DNA of 64,000 nucleotides, from positions 1 through 64,000 of the forward strand of contig JAROBA010000009.1 in the NCBI GenBank assembly GCA_029432815.1, given 5' to 3'. Position numbers and translations under genes: made by a program. Of the stretch, positions 42,097 through 52,787 are shown one piece after another. The stretch comes from Pontiellaceae bacterium B1224 (GTDB taxonomy: Bacteria > Verrucomicrobiota > Kiritimatiellia > Kiritimatiellales > Pontiellaceae). The notes beneath the pieces are model-generated. The model was not told where the DNA came from. It made no database searches and saw nothing but the letters and a program-made list of their open reading frames with translations. Every line of letters starts with the position of its first letter. Position 1 is the stretch's first letter.

Positions 42097-44160
42097 ATGA
42101 AATCCGCTCTGTGCATTGGACTGCTGCTGTTGATTGTTGCTTCAACAGCGGATGCAGCAACAAACCACTATCTTTTCGTGGGTCATCCGCGCGATGACGG
42201 CCCCGGCCAAATCCTGCAACGGGAGGTGGAGCGGATCGATTTTGCGCAGTATGAGCTGCTGATGCTGGGTGGCGACTACGCGTGGAGCGGCACCGGCCTG
42301 CAGTCCACCGTTGATTATCTGGATGCTGTTTTCAATCTGGGCAGCCCGGGTGTATTGGCTGTGCTGGGCAACCATGATACGGCGAACAAGAGTTTTTTCA
42401 CTGATGCCACAGGACGGCCGAACTATTACACCACCCGAACCAACGGCATCATCTTTGCCGTGCTCGACACCACGGATGACGGGAAAGATATTCTGGACGG
42501 CGAACTGCAGATGCTGCAGGACACAGTCAACTCGCTTTCGAACGCGACCCATCTCGTTGTGGTTCACCACCATTTTATCTGGATGGCAGACTATGCACCG
42601 CTGGCCTATCTCTATGGTGACGACCGCATCGGGGCCTCCTCGTCCACATTATCCGGACTCAATTTCTATGACGATGTCTACCCCTTGCTGCAGCAGGCGG
42701 TAAGCAATGGAGTGGAAGTGGTCTGCGTCGGCGGAGACCGCACCGGAAGCGATCTGGAGGGGACGTACGGGGCATTCCATATAGAGCATATGACGAGCGA
42801 TGGAATTCACTATCTCGCGGCCGGCCTGAAAGAAGAGCTTCCGCCCGACCTGCGAACCGTTATCGAGTTCGAACACGATACGGCGGCCGGCATCCTGAAT
42901 TGGGACTTCGTCCCGCTGGCCTCGTTGCCGCGTATTCCCGACGAGCCATTAGTGATCACGGAGCTTCACTATAATCCTTCGGATGCCCAGGGGAACGATT
43001 CTGCTTTTATTGAGCTGATGAACTGCGCCCCCCTGCCTTATGACCTGTCCGAGGCTTCGTTCGCGCAAGGCGTAAGTTTTACTTTCCCAACCAACACCAT
43101 CGTGGCTCCGGGCGAACGTATTCTCGTGGCGGCGAACCCGGTGCATTATACGAATCTCGGCGTGCGGGTGTACGATTATGACGGTACGGACACCCCTGTT
43201 TCCGGCGAACCGATCTGGCTGCGCGACCGCGACGCGCTGGAAGTGGACTATGCCCCTTACGACGCAGTTGCGCCCTGGCCGCCCGAGCCATATAACAACG
43301 GCCCCTCCCTCATGCTGATTCATCCGGACCTCGACAACGGGCTCGCAGCAAACTGGGCGGCAAGCGACGGGAATGGCGGAACACCGGGCGCCATCAACTT
43401 TACGCCAACGACCTGCACCAGTCTGTCGGTTTCCAATCATTGGAAGTTCATGGATTGGTCCGGAACGGTTGGCGGAGGGTTGTATTCTCTGGAATGGACG
43501 CCGGCATTGACTCCGACAGACTGGCAGTTGGCCCTTGAGGAAACCAATGCGTTTTCCAATAACCTCGAGCTCGCGGTCACGAATTCCGCCCCGTCGGGAT
43601 TTTACCGTCTGCAGCGGACGTTCCCCGTCATTATGCCACCCTCCTACACCAACCTGATTTCCTCGGGTGCTGTGTGGAAATACCGCGACACCGGCGATGA
43701 TCCCGGGGCGGATTGGATGACCTTAGACTATGACGATAGCGGATGGGCCTCGGGGCCCGCCGAGCTTGGATACGGCGATGGGGATGAGGCCACGGAAGTA
43801 GGTTATGGACCCGACGATTCCAGCAAATATGCAACCACGCATTTCCGCCACCATTTTAATGTCGCGAATCCCGATCTGCCGGGCAACGACATCCGGTGCA
43901 GTGTGAATGTCGACGACGGGGCCATCCTGTATCTGAACGGAACGGAAATGGCGCGTGTGCGCATGCAGGAAGGCACGGTGACCTATCAGGATTATACGAC
44001 GGAGGGCGGTAGCGACTATGGATTCGAGTGGGTCGACCTGACCGACGCGGAGTTTATTGCGGGCGACAATGTTCTGGCGGTGGAAGTACACCAGAAGTCC
44101 GGGTCGAGCAGCGATATCAGCATGGATCTAATCCTGATGGTTTCCGAGTTCAGCCCCTAA
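42097..44160 (+). CDS. Secreted metallophosphoesterase with lamin-tail domain
   Basis: An exported protein of 687 residues. The open frame extends left to 40744 but that part is antisense to hsdM; I start at 42097, where a signal peptide (ALCIGLLLLIVASTADA) begins with GGAG upstream. The N-terminal calcineurin-like phosphoesterase (about 22-285) shows GGDYAW, VLGNHD and VVVHHH. A lamin-tail domain (about 285-420, LVITELHYNPSDAQGND), an FYR-type module (about 440-510, GFYRLQRTF) and a C-terminal galactose-binding-like domain (WKYRDTGDDPGADWMTLDYD ... VDDGAILYLNGTEM) follow. It may remove phosphate from surface or secreted substrates. Confidence 0.85.
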   Translation: MKSALCIGLLLLIVASTADAATNHYLFVGHPRDDGPGQILQREVERIDFAQYELLMLGGDYAWSGTGLQSTVDYLDAVFNLGSPGVLAVLGNHDTANKSFFTDATGRPNYYTTRTNGIIFAVLDTTDDGKDILDGELQMLQDTVNSLSNATHLVVVHHHFIWMADYAPLAYLYGDDRIGASSSTLSGLNFYDDVYPLLQQAVSNGVEVVCVGGDRTGSDLEGTYGAFHIEHMTSDGIHYLAAGLKEELPPDLRTVIEFEHDTAAGILNWDFVPLASLPRIPDEPLVITELHYNPSDAQGNDSAFIELMNCAPLPYDLSEASFAQGVSFTFPTNTIVAPGERILVAANPVHYTNLGVRVYDYDGTDTPVSGEPIWLRDRDALEVDYAPYDAVAPWPPEPYNNGPSLMLIHPDLDNGLAANWAASDGNGGTPGAINFTPTTCTSLSVSNHWKFMDWSGTVGGGLYSLEWTPALTPTDWQLALEETNAFSNNLELAVTNSAPSGFYRLQRTFPVIMPPSYTNLISSGAVWKYRDTGDDPGADWMTLDYDDSGWASGPAELGYGDGDEATEVGYGPDDSSKYATTHFRHHFNVANPDLPGNDIRCSVNVDDGAILYLNGTEMARVRMQEGTVTYQDYTTEGGSDYGFEWVDLTDAEFIAGDNVLAVEVHQKSGSSSDISMDLILMVSEFSP

Positions 44161-44259
44161 TACGCTTTTTGAAGCGGTCGATCCCTGGTCTGAGCTTTCG
44201 TTTCCCGTTGGATCATCATGCCATCCATAACATTTTTTTTTACCCAAACAACGGTCTTT

Positions 44260-46719
44260 TTACTTAATCAAAACAGCGGAGCCATCATAGACCACAGAGC
44301 TATCTCGAACACCGTCGGCCGAATGGACTTTAACATTCAAGGTTCGTGACGGAATCATTCCTTCAAAGCTTCCGATACGGTTATTGATACGAAGCTCCTG
44401 CTCGGTTTCATTCCAGCTTATTGCGACCCGTGCGCATTCGCCGTTTTCGTAGGCATAACTGTCGCCCGCATCTTCGTACCAGACAAACGAGGCATCCGCG
44501 CCGGAATAGACATGAAGTTCAAGCGGCCCTTCGGGCGCCGTTCCGGAGTGCTGCGTCACAGGGCCCATCGGCAGAATGGTTCCCGCCGGAACAAACAGCG
44601 GCAGGGTTTCCAGCGGAGCGGCTGTTTCCAATGTCTGGAAACCTTCATAAAATTCATTTGTCCAGAAGTCGTACCAGCCGGTTCCTTCGGGCAGATATAC
44701 TGAACGGGTTTCCTGTACGTTTTCCAAGGGTTGGGAATTGCGTTCGTAGTACATCGGGTTCACCACCGGGCAGACCATCAGACCGGGACCGAAGAAATAT
44801 TGGTCGGTCAGATCGAAGGTGTTTCCATCCTTTGGAAATTCCATCGCCACCGGGCGCATCAGAGCCAGGCCGGAATCGGCTACACCGGCTGCAACAGAAT
44901 AGATGTACGGCAGCAGCTGCATCCGCAGGCGGATAAATTTGGCGATCACGTCATAGAAGCGGTCGCCTTCATTGCCGAAGCGCCAGATCTCGCGCGCGGC
45001 ATCGGTGCCGTGCGAGCGGAACATCGGCAGGAAGCACCCGTATTGCAGCCAGCGGGTATAGAGTTCCCAAAAGCCGAGATCGGTGCAGCCGAAATCGTTT
45101 TCAAGCGGGTCGGGGCCTTCGCGGGTACCGAGGCCTCGGCAACCGGCTTCGTAGTCGCCGCTCCAGAACCACATGTCCGGATCATCGCGCAGGAAGAAGC
45201 CACCAATATCGAGCGTCCAGTACGGCTCACCGGTGGCGCAGAAGTTGACGCCTTCCGGGATGGAACGTTTATACACTTCCCAGGTGGCGCAGATGTCGCC
45301 CGACCAGCTGACCGTGCTGTAGCGATGCTGCCCGGCATAGGAAGACCGCGTCAGGTTCAACACCCGTTTTTCATCGGTCGTTTCGCGCTGTCCTTCATAA
45401 ATTCCCTCAGAATGATGCAGCGAAAAGGTACATAATTTACCCTCATCAATATAACGCTTGGCCTGATCTGTATTCATCGCCATTCGTTTATGCAGCTCCG
45501 GTTTCTCCGTGCCGGTCCAATCGGCCTCGAACGGCTCCGTGCAGTCGCACCACCAGGAATCGACGCCCTGGGCAAAGAGTCCTTCCTTCGCCTGATTCCA
45601 ATATATTTCACGGGCGGCCGGATCAAATGCATTATAGGTGGATTGATTTCCCAGCATCAGCCCCTTTTCGCGCAACTCGATCTGATTCGGGCATTCGCCA
45701 GACATAATCGGCCAAATGGACACCATCAGCTTTACGCCCATGGCGTGCAGCTCATCAATGAAACCCTTTGGATCCGGGAAACGAACCGGATCAAAATTCT
45801 TCTGCCCCCATTGCGGGCCGTCCGGCCACGATTTCCAGTCGAGCACCATGACATCGAGCGGAATATTGCGACGGCGATATTCGCGGGCTATGTCCAGGAT
45901 TTCTTCTGCATTCACATAGCGTTCTTTCGACTGCACATAACCGAACGCCCAGCGCGGGAGCATGGGCGGCGCACCGGTCAGCGCGTAATAATTTCGCGCC
46001 ACCGCCGAGGCATTACCTCCGCCGATAAAGTAATAATCGACCTGATCGACGCATTCCGCCCACCAGTAGCTGCCGTAGGCATCATCATGAAAAACCATCG
46101 CCGAGGAGCAGTCCCACATCAGGCCGTAGCCTTTGGTCGATACCAGACACGGCACCACCATTTTCATGTTCTGCTGATAGAGCTGCTGCGATTTTCCGCG
46201 CAGATTTCCGTAGCCCTCTTCATGCGATCCCAGGCCAAACAGCGCTTCATCATCTGCAAAGGTGAACGACAGTTTTGCTTCGAAGGCTTCGCGATCAAGC
46301 ACGCGATCAACGGCATCGCCTTCTGCACGAGCACCATCAATATTATACCCGCTTTTGATGTCCTTCGTGTGATCATAGACATTGCGGAACACCTCTTTTT
46401 TCACCAGCGATTTTCCGCCGCGCTCCGGTTCCTGCTGCAGCACATTTCCGGCCGCATCCATAAAACAGATCGCGCCGCTCGCCTTGGAGATCCTCACGCT
46501 GAGTTCCGAGGTGGATAGCACCACCGCATCGTCTTTTTCCAAGGTCTGGAAGTCGGCAAACCCGGTTCTTCCGGTAACGATCCGGCTGGGGGAATCAACG
46601 AAATCGGATCCTTCAATATAGGAGACCCGAACCATGGCGGCATTGATAAAACTGATCCGCAGGCGTTTTTCGCCATTGATTAACTGGCAGGCTGGGTTTC
46701 GGGTTTTGAGTGTATACAT
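44260..46719 (-). CDS. GH31 alpha-glycosidase
   Basis: A glycoside hydrolase family 31 enzyme of 819 residues, of the alpha-glucosidase/alpha-xylosidase type. No signal peptide, so it is cytoplasmic. The N-terminal sandwich (about 1-235) is followed by the barrel with LPRWAFGYVQSKERYVN, IPLDVMVLDWKSWPDG, the nucleophile Asp392 in VDSWWCDCTEPFEADW and the acid/base Asp475 in WSGDICATWEVYK, then the proximal and distal sandwiches (PLFVPAGTILPMGP). It would cut terminal alpha-linked sugars from imported oligosaccharides. It is the last gene of the run GPH transporter, two beta-helix proteins, GH31. Confidence 0.95.
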   Translation of the reverse strand: MYTLKTRNPACQLINGEKRLRISFINAAMVRVSYIEGSDFVDSPSRIVTGRTGFADFQTLEKDDAVVLSTSELSVRISKASGAICFMDAAGNVLQQEPERGGKSLVKKEVFRNVYDHTKDIKSGYNIDGARAEGDAVDRVLDREAFEAKLSFTFADDEALFGLGSHEEGYGNLRGKSQQLYQQNMKMVVPCLVSTKGYGLMWDCSSAMVFHDDAYGSYWWAECVDQVDYYFIGGGNASAVARNYYALTGAPPMLPRWAFGYVQSKERYVNAEEILDIAREYRRRNIPLDVMVLDWKSWPDGPQWGQKNFDPVRFPDPKGFIDELHAMGVKLMVSIWPIMSGECPNQIELREKGLMLGNQSTYNAFDPAAREIYWNQAKEGLFAQGVDSWWCDCTEPFEADWTGTEKPELHKRMAMNTDQAKRYIDEGKLCTFSLHHSEGIYEGQRETTDEKRVLNLTRSSYAGQHRYSTVSWSGDICATWEVYKRSIPEGVNFCATGEPYWTLDIGGFFLRDDPDMWFWSGDYEAGCRGLGTREGPDPLENDFGCTDLGFWELYTRWLQYGCFLPMFRSHGTDAAREIWRFGNEGDRFYDVIAKFIRLRMQLLPYIYSVAAGVADSGLALMRPVAMEFPKDGNTFDLTDQYFFGPGLMVCPVVNPMYYERNSQPLENVQETRSVYLPEGTGWYDFWTNEFYEGFQTLETAAPLETLPLFVPAGTILPMGPVTQHSGTAPEGPLELHVYSGADASFVWYEDAGDSYAYENGECARVAISWNETEQELRINNRIGSFEGMIPSRTLNVKVHSADGVRDSSVVYDGSAVLIK

Positions 46720-46731
46720 ATGAGTTTCCTA

Positions 46732-48753
46732 CTATTTATGGGATGGCGGTTTCTTCCAGCTCTTGGCCAGGTAGAGCCATTCCGGCTCCAGACCGCTGGC
46801 GTCGATAATTTCCTGCGCCTCGGCAGGCCAGTTATCCGGCGAGCAAATCACATGGTTCGTCGAGCTGTTGTACCTACCATCAACTCTGAATTCATTGCGA
46901 TCGGTAAAATAATGCTCCACCGCGATCTTCCGTTTCCGACCGCGAGGACCTGCGTTGTGAACATATCTTTTCGCCCCGTGAACCACATTGAAGCGGGAAC
47001 TGATGTTTGCGGACCCTTCATCGGTATAAATTCCATGTTCCGTGCTCTGTACATAATTTCGCTCAATCACCGAATCGGGCATACCGCCCAGCGTATAGAT
47101 GGCTCCGCCATCGTGAAGAATCGACATGGTTTTTTCGACGCGATTAGCGCGGATCACATTATTCCCAGCCACGGTCGTTGGTTTTCCCGGGAACACAGCA
47201 ATCCGGTCAGCCTTCACACTTCCTTCTGGAAGCTCAGCCGCGCCGTCAAAATCGCACCAGCCCCAGCCGACATTCATACCGGAATATGGAGCGTTCGGAA
47301 TCCAGTTGTGTTCGATGGTCACATCCTGAGAAAAGAACACCGTAATCACCGTATGGCCATTAAACAGCGCGGCATTATCCGGCAGAAAATTATTGGCAAT
47401 CAGCACATTGCGCGGCACCGCCTCAGTACCATTCCGATATTTTTCTTTTTCAATGCCCACGCCCTCTGCATGTTTCAGATCCGGGGTGTCATTTTCATAG
47501 ACATGCTGCGGATGCCCCAGCGCAATCGCACTACCCCCGCAATCCTGCATGATATTGCCGACCACGCGGACGTTGTCGATTCCGTTGTTCAGGGCCAGTC
47601 CTTCGCAACCGGTATGCTTAATGGTGTTGCGCGTAAAGGTTACGTTTTCTATGCCGTTGGCAATGATGGCCCCGGGAAGCACATCGTAGGAGCGGTATAC
47701 ATCGTAGTGCCAGTTTGAGTTGGCAAAAACCGTATTCACCGTTGCCGTTTGCAACGTGGCCTTACCACGCGAACCGGCAATGTTCTCCAGGTTATAATCC
47801 GTGTGTGCAAAGGTCAGCCCATCAAAAATCAGGTTACGAACCGGCTTATCCGGCACCTCTCCCTCAATGCGCAGCAGCGTTTCCGTCACCGGTGCAACAA
47901 CCGATGCCGTGGCCATGTTTTCGCCAGCGCGGGGATAGTAATAAACCAAGCCTTCGGTCCGATCGAAATAGAACTCGCCGGGTTCATCCAGCAGTTCAAA
48001 GGCATTGTGAATGATGTGTTTTCCTTTGAGCCGAAGTCCGGCATTCCAGCCGATCTGTTGTGCGATCGCGCCATAGGGTTGCTGCAATTTGAACACCCAG
48101 GAATTACCGGCGCGAACAATTTCTCGTACTCCGATAAAATTTTTATTCCAAGTGGTCTGATTTTCAATTTCCACGTCGATCGGGTTGCGAGTGATTTTCG
48201 GCAGGTCTCCGGCCTTATACTTGATCCCGTCCGCCGTTGTTCCATCCTGCCAGGCCCATTCGGCCTGCCCAGCGGTCACGACGTATTCGCCCCAGCCGCC
48301 TTGAGCTGAAACGATCTCACCATGTGCCATTACCGCTCGCTGGTCGTTCACATACAGCGCCCGCAGTTTTTCATCCCGCTTCAGCGGTGCTTTCCAAAGG
48401 TTGGAATCATGCTTTTCCCATCCAACCACTGGAACTCCACCGGTAAAGAGCGGAGTCTCATTTTCGGCGGCTTTATAGGTGATCGTGTGGTTGCCCTTCG
48501 GCGAGTCATCCAGACCGAACGTTACCGTTTCCGTAATCGGATAGGTTCCGCCGTCAAAGATGACCGTGATGTCCTCCGTCATACTCGGAATGACGTTGGC
48601 AACGGCCGCCTTCGCTTTCCCGAAGGTTTTAAACGGCTTAGCACTTGTTCCGGAATTTGAATCCGATCCGCCGGGCGCAACATAGAATGTATGCGCATGA
48701 CAACCGGCAACAGCAGTCGCGACGGCAATAATTGATCTGAACCTTTTTAACAC
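46732..48753 (-). CDS. Secreted beta-helix protein, GH141-like (1)
   Basis: An exported protein of 673 residues. I start at GTG 48753, where AAGGCGG precedes it and a signal sequence (FRSIIAVATAVAGCHA) follows; the frame's ATG at 48810 lies inside the upstream gene. It begins TFYVAPGGSDSNSGTSAKPF, then GGTYPITETVTF and the right-handed parallel beta-helix (NLIFDGLTF, NVTFTRNTIKHTGCEGLALN, VRVVGNIMQDCGGSAI). This layout resembles GH141 fucosidase/xylanase-type proteins; the assignment is by resemblance. No C-terminal binding module is present. Twelve bases separate it from the GH31 gene. Confidence 0.88.
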   Translation of the reverse strand: MLKRFRSIIAVATAVAGCHAHTFYVAPGGSDSNSGTSAKPFKTFGKAKAAVANVIPSMTEDITVIFDGGTYPITETVTFGLDDSPKGNHTITYKAAENETPLFTGGVPVVGWEKHDSNLWKAPLKRDEKLRALYVNDQRAVMAHGEIVSAQGGWGEYVVTAGQAEWAWQDGTTADGIKYKAGDLPKITRNPIDVEIENQTTWNKNFIGVREIVRAGNSWVFKLQQPYGAIAQQIGWNAGLRLKGKHIIHNAFELLDEPGEFYFDRTEGLVYYYPRAGENMATASVVAPVTETLLRIEGEVPDKPVRNLIFDGLTFAHTDYNLENIAGSRGKATLQTATVNTVFANSNWHYDVYRSYDVLPGAIIANGIENVTFTRNTIKHTGCEGLALNNGIDNVRVVGNIMQDCGGSAIALGHPQHVYENDTPDLKHAEGVGIEKEKYRNGTEAVPRNVLIANNFLPDNAALFNGHTVITVFFSQDVTIEHNWIPNAPYSGMNVGWGWCDFDGAAELPEGSVKADRIAVFPGKPTTVAGNNVIRANRVEKTMSILHDGGAIYTLGGMPDSVIERNYVQSTEHGIYTDEGSANISSRFNVVHGAKRYVHNAGPRGRKRKIAVEHYFTDRNEFRVDGRYNSSTNHVICSPDNWPAEAQEIIDASGLEPEWLYLAKSWKKPPSHK

Positions 48754-48769
48754 GAAGCCGCCTTTCCGA

Positions 48770-51211
48770 TTAATTCGTAATCTGGATATAGTCGATATTG
48801 ATCGAATCAATGGATTTAGATTCAGACTTGAATGAGATCGTGTTCATACCGGCCTCAAAGAAAGCGGAGAAGACATGGCTATCCCAGTTCGTCCATCCCC
48901 CTGTACTTTTCAGCTTCAGCATTTCACTCTTTTCGCCATTCACATAGACGGCGATATTTGAGGAGTCTCCATGCCCTGCCGCGTAGCGGAGAGTGATCTT
49001 GGAGGTACCCATGTTCTCGGAATCGATCTTGAAGGTAACCTTGCCCGTATCGCTTTCGTAGAAGCCTTCAACAAAACCATCGCCTGAAAATCCTCGATGC
49101 TTCTTTGCCACCTTGGCACCACCGGACACCTTCGCCTGCTCAGCCTCATAGCGTCCATCTGTGGATTCCGACGCCTGATTGATCAGCGCGATCATTTCCG
49201 GAGTAATCACAGGCCACGTCGTGTCGTAGCGTTTGGCCGTATCGAAGGTCATGTCCGGAATAACGTTCAACAGGTCCTCGTATTCCTCTTCAACCCCTGC
49301 GGCGCGGATGATGGCCAGCGCTTCTTCCGGCCAGTTGGCATCTTCAATCACGTGCTTATTCGTCACGGTGCAGTTGGGAGCGCCCAGCGTGAGCCGGTCA
49401 GACGTTGTATAGATATTGCTGAAGTGGATATTGTTTTTGCGGCGCCACTTGTTGAGTTCCGCAATGTTCTGATCCGGCTGGACCTCAATGACCATATCTG
49501 TCCCTGTATAGCCCGACGTGCCTTCGTCCATATGATACACCCCCTGAAAATGGCGGGTCGCTGCTTTGACATAATTACCGTCCGCGGTCGAATTCGGCTG
49601 ACTGCCAAGCGTGTAGTAGGCTCCGCCATCGTGCAGCATGTTCATGCAATCGTAGACGCGATTATTGTTGAACATATTATTCTTACAGGTGGTGGTCGGA
49701 TTGCCGGGAACGGATTCCGCGTCAAAGTTATTCCAGCCCCAGCCGACACTCACGGCCGTATAGTTACACTTCTGAATGTGGTTCTTCAGAATCCGCAGAC
49801 CGTCCACAAAGTAGGCGGTGATCGGGGCGTGGCCATAGAACATGGTGGTCATGTCATAGAGCACATTATTTTCAACCAGAATGTTGCGGCAGACGCCTTC
49901 CTCATCGGCGGGATAGCGTGCGTGTTCATGGGTATCGCCTTCATACACATGCTGGGGATGCCCCACCTGAATGGCTGAACCGCCCACATCATAGATGAGG
50001 TTTCCGACAATTTCCGAGTCGGTGACATCATTGATGTAGCCGATGCCCTCGTTGCCGATGTGCTTGAAGATGTTATCCGCAAATAGAATAAACTGCGCGC
50101 TGGAGACGGTCACCGCATTGGGCATCGTGTCGTAGGCACGATAGGCTGTGGTGTGCCAGTCCGGCTCGTCAAACGCCATCACCCAGGTCGCAGCCTGCAC
50201 GGTCGATTTCCCGACCGAGCCATCCACTTCCGGCAATACGGCTTCAGTGTTGGCGAAGGTCAGCCCCTTAAAGGTCAGGTTACTCACCCGCTCGGTTTTG
50301 GATTTTCCCTGTATGGAAATCAGCTGACCGTTAACCGGCGCATAAACTTCTGTAGCGGCCATGTCTTCGCCGGCACGCGGAATGTAATAAAGCGTCTTTT
50401 TTTTGCGGTCGAAATAAAATTCGCCGGGCTCATCCAGAAATTCGAACGCATTGTAAACAGTCGCCCCGCCCTTGGGGTGAAGCCGACCATACTTGATATG
50501 GAGTGCGATGGCCCCGTAGGGTTGCTGGAATTCCAGAACCCGATTGTCTCCTTCACTCGACACATCCCGGATTCCGACAATGTGGGAATTAAATTTTGAA
50601 TTTCTCCACACTTCCACCTCTTCCGGATTTTTCAGATCAGGAATCTCGTTCTCATCAAACAGAATACCGTCGATCGTGGAACCACTTTCCCAGGCCCAGT
50701 CCGCCTGCCCTTTCCGAACTTTATATTCGCCCCAGCCGCCTTTTGCTTCTGCGGTTTTACTGGCCATATAGGCCCGCTTGCCATCCACAAAAAGCGAGCG
50801 CAGTTTTTGATTATGATTCAGGCTCGCCTGCCAGACTGTGTCGTTAAGCGGTTTCCACTCGGTCACTTTGATGGCACCGCTGAACACCGGTTCGTGGTCT
50901 TCATAGGCCTGATAAATAATACGATGGCCATTCATGCCTGAGTCAGTCGGTGTAAACTCAACGGGCTTTTCCAGCTCATAGGTTCCGCCCGCAAAATGAA
51001 CAACAATATCGCCGTCCACCTTCCGATTCACACGCCGCACGGCATCGCGTGCACCTTCCAAGGTTTGGAACGGCCTTTCCTTTGTGCCCGGATTCCGGTC
51101 GCTGCCCTTCGGCGAAACATAGAAATCATGCCCGGCCGCACGAGCCGAGGCGCCGGCAAATACGGCCCCTGTCAAAAGGGTTAATACGACGAGTAAGGAC
51201 TTTTTCTTCAT
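48770..51211 (-). CDS. Secreted beta-helix protein with C-terminal CBM, GH141-like (2)
   Basis: An exported protein of 813 residues. The signal peptide (1-25) leads to DFYVSPKGSDRNPGTKERPF and the right-handed beta-helix (NLTFKGLTFANTEAVLPEVD, DNIFKHIGNEGIGYIN, ILKNHIQKCNYTAVSVGWGW). The last 135 residues are a CBM6/CBM35-like sandwich (RYEAEQAKVSGGAKVAKK ... ITLRYAAGHGDSSNIAVYVN). It probably attacks the same polymer as its two paralogues. The ATG has GGAGG upstream. It follows the GPH transporter by 50 bases. Confidence 0.9.
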   Translation of the reverse strand: MKKKSLLVVLTLLTGAVFAGASARAAGHDFYVSPKGSDRNPGTKERPFQTLEGARDAVRRVNRKVDGDIVVHFAGGTYELEKPVEFTPTDSGMNGHRIIYQAYEDHEPVFSGAIKVTEWKPLNDTVWQASLNHNQKLRSLFVDGKRAYMASKTAEAKGGWGEYKVRKGQADWAWESGSTIDGILFDENEIPDLKNPEEVEVWRNSKFNSHIVGIRDVSSEGDNRVLEFQQPYGAIALHIKYGRLHPKGGATVYNAFEFLDEPGEFYFDRKKKTLYYIPRAGEDMAATEVYAPVNGQLISIQGKSKTERVSNLTFKGLTFANTEAVLPEVDGSVGKSTVQAATWVMAFDEPDWHTTAYRAYDTMPNAVTVSSAQFILFADNIFKHIGNEGIGYINDVTDSEIVGNLIYDVGGSAIQVGHPQHVYEGDTHEHARYPADEEGVCRNILVENNVLYDMTTMFYGHAPITAYFVDGLRILKNHIQKCNYTAVSVGWGWNNFDAESVPGNPTTTCKNNMFNNNRVYDCMNMLHDGGAYYTLGSQPNSTADGNYVKAATRHFQGVYHMDEGTSGYTGTDMVIEVQPDQNIAELNKWRRKNNIHFSNIYTTSDRLTLGAPNCTVTNKHVIEDANWPEEALAIIRAAGVEEEYEDLLNVIPDMTFDTAKRYDTTWPVITPEMIALINQASESTDGRYEAEQAKVSGGAKVAKKHRGFSGDGFVEGFYESDTGKVTFKIDSENMGTSKITLRYAAGHGDSSNIAVYVNGEKSEMLKLKSTGGWTNWDSHVFSAFFEAGMNTISFKSESKSIDSINIDYIQITN

Positions 51212-51261
51212 TTACTATACCTCCAACTAAATAATTAATGCTGTTGTTCCAAACCGTGGAA

Positions 51262-52617
51262 CTAGTCTTCCGCGACAGCGCCGCGACGCTGCTGGAGCTC
51301 TTCCTGAACCTTCGACTCCAGCTTTTCAAATCTGCCGTAAAACAGCACGGGAATGAGCGCCAGACCATAAAAGATGGCGGGGATCCAAATAAACCCGAAA
51401 GAAATACCGGCAAGCGCAAAGTCAGTCTGGACATCCAGTTTGCCATCAAAGCCGGTATATCCCATGACCCAGGCCGGAACGGCGCCGCCAAAGCCACTGC
51501 CTGCCTTGAGGCAGAATGCCGTACCAACGGCCGTCAGCAGCCCTACCGCACGAACGCCCGTTTTCCATTCGCCGTAATCGACGCTGTCGGACATCAGGGA
51601 GAACGGTAACGCCAGGGCAACACCACTGGTGAAGATACCCGCAATCCAACCGACATATAACAGGGGAAGCGAATTTTGTGCTGCACCGAAAAACAAAACC
51701 AGCTGCGCCAGCGCGGATAAAAATAGCGAGACCGCCCAAAGCGTCGATTTGTTGCTGAACTTACAGAAAAAAGGAATCAAGAAGATGGCGCCCAGAGAAA
51801 TGACATCCATCCCAAAAAATGCAGATACAAGCCCTTGGTCACCCCAGCAGTATTTGAAAAAGTAATTCACGGTTGCAAAGCGTGCTATAAATGCGATCCA
51901 AAAACAGAAGCTCGATGCAAAAATAATCAGCCAAGGCCAATTCCCTTTGAAGGCCCGGAATGCGTCTTTAATTGGAATCCGCTCATGCTTAACCTGCACG
52001 ACCTCTCGGAGATTCTTAAACGCAAAGAGATAACATAAAATCGATGCAATACCGAAAACGATCATCGTGCGGAAGTGCCCGGCGGCCTCATCTCCCTTGC
52101 CAAAAAAATCAACCATACGGAGGAACGAGAGACTGACGATCAGCACCCCGAGCTTCGAACCAATCATACGGAATGACGTCAGCGTAACGCGCTCTTTGGA
52201 ATCACTGGTTAACGTAGACAGAATTGAGGTAACCGGGGTATTGATCCCCGTATAGATCGATCCGAAAACAACATAAACGGTACCAAAGTACCACGCCTTG
52301 CCCAGCTCCCCGAGATCAGGAATATAGAACAGCATCAAGCCCAAGAGGGCATAGGGAATACATAACCACAGGAACCAGGGCCTGCTTTTTCCATACTTGC
52401 TATTGGTCTTATCAAGAAAAATACCCCATATCGGACTATCCAGCGCATCTTCCAAACGAGCGATCAGCCAAATGGTCCCTGCGGTTGTAGCCGACAAACC
52501 GAGGACATCGGTGCAATAGATCAGCAGGAAGGCATTGACCACCTGAAATATAAATTGCCCGCCCATATCGCTGGCGGCATAACTGAACCGTGTTGTGTAG
52601 GATGTTTTTTCACTCAT
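51262..52617 (-). CDS. GPH-family sugar:cation symporter
   Basis: A 451-residue inner-membrane transporter of the glycoside-pentoside-hexuronide group (MelB-like). The N-terminus (YTTRFSYAASDMGGQFIFQV), the loop RLEDALDSPIWGIFLDKTNS and KYGKSRPWFLW are typical; Asp residues in the second and fourth helices would bind the coupling cation. About 12 transmembrane helices. It likely imports the sugar or oligosaccharide released by the neighbouring enzymes. First gene of the run ending with GH31. The end of its coding region abuts a TTCCA-N5-TGGAA palindrome at 51247. Confidence 0.93.
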   Translation of the reverse strand: MSEKTSYTTRFSYAASDMGGQFIFQVVNAFLLIYCTDVLGLSATTAGTIWLIARLEDALDSPIWGIFLDKTNSKYGKSRPWFLWLCIPYALLGLMLFYIPDLGELGKAWYFGTVYVVFGSIYTGINTPVTSILSTLTSDSKERVTLTSFRMIGSKLGVLIVSLSFLRMVDFFGKGDEAAGHFRTMIVFGIASILCYLFAFKNLREVVQVKHERIPIKDAFRAFKGNWPWLIIFASSFCFWIAFIARFATVNYFFKYCWGDQGLVSAFFGMDVISLGAIFLIPFFCKFSNKSTLWAVSLFLSALAQLVLFFGAAQNSLPLLYVGWIAGIFTSGVALALPFSLMSDSVDYGEWKTGVRAVGLLTAVGTAFCLKAGSGFGGAVPAWVMGYTGFDGKLDVQTDFALAGISFGFIWIPAIFYGLALIPVLFYGRFEKLESKVQEELQQRRGAVAED

Positions 52618-52787
52618 AGTATTATTATATCCAACTGAAGCGTATCCATTTTTATTCGACCCATAAAAGCAACATACAGTCCGAGTCCAAAGGCATAATC
52701 AATCACATTCCCGATCTGACTTCCTTTATTATCCTCCAAACAAACAGCATAAAATCCCAAACAGAGGAAGCCGGCGGTGTTTTCAAA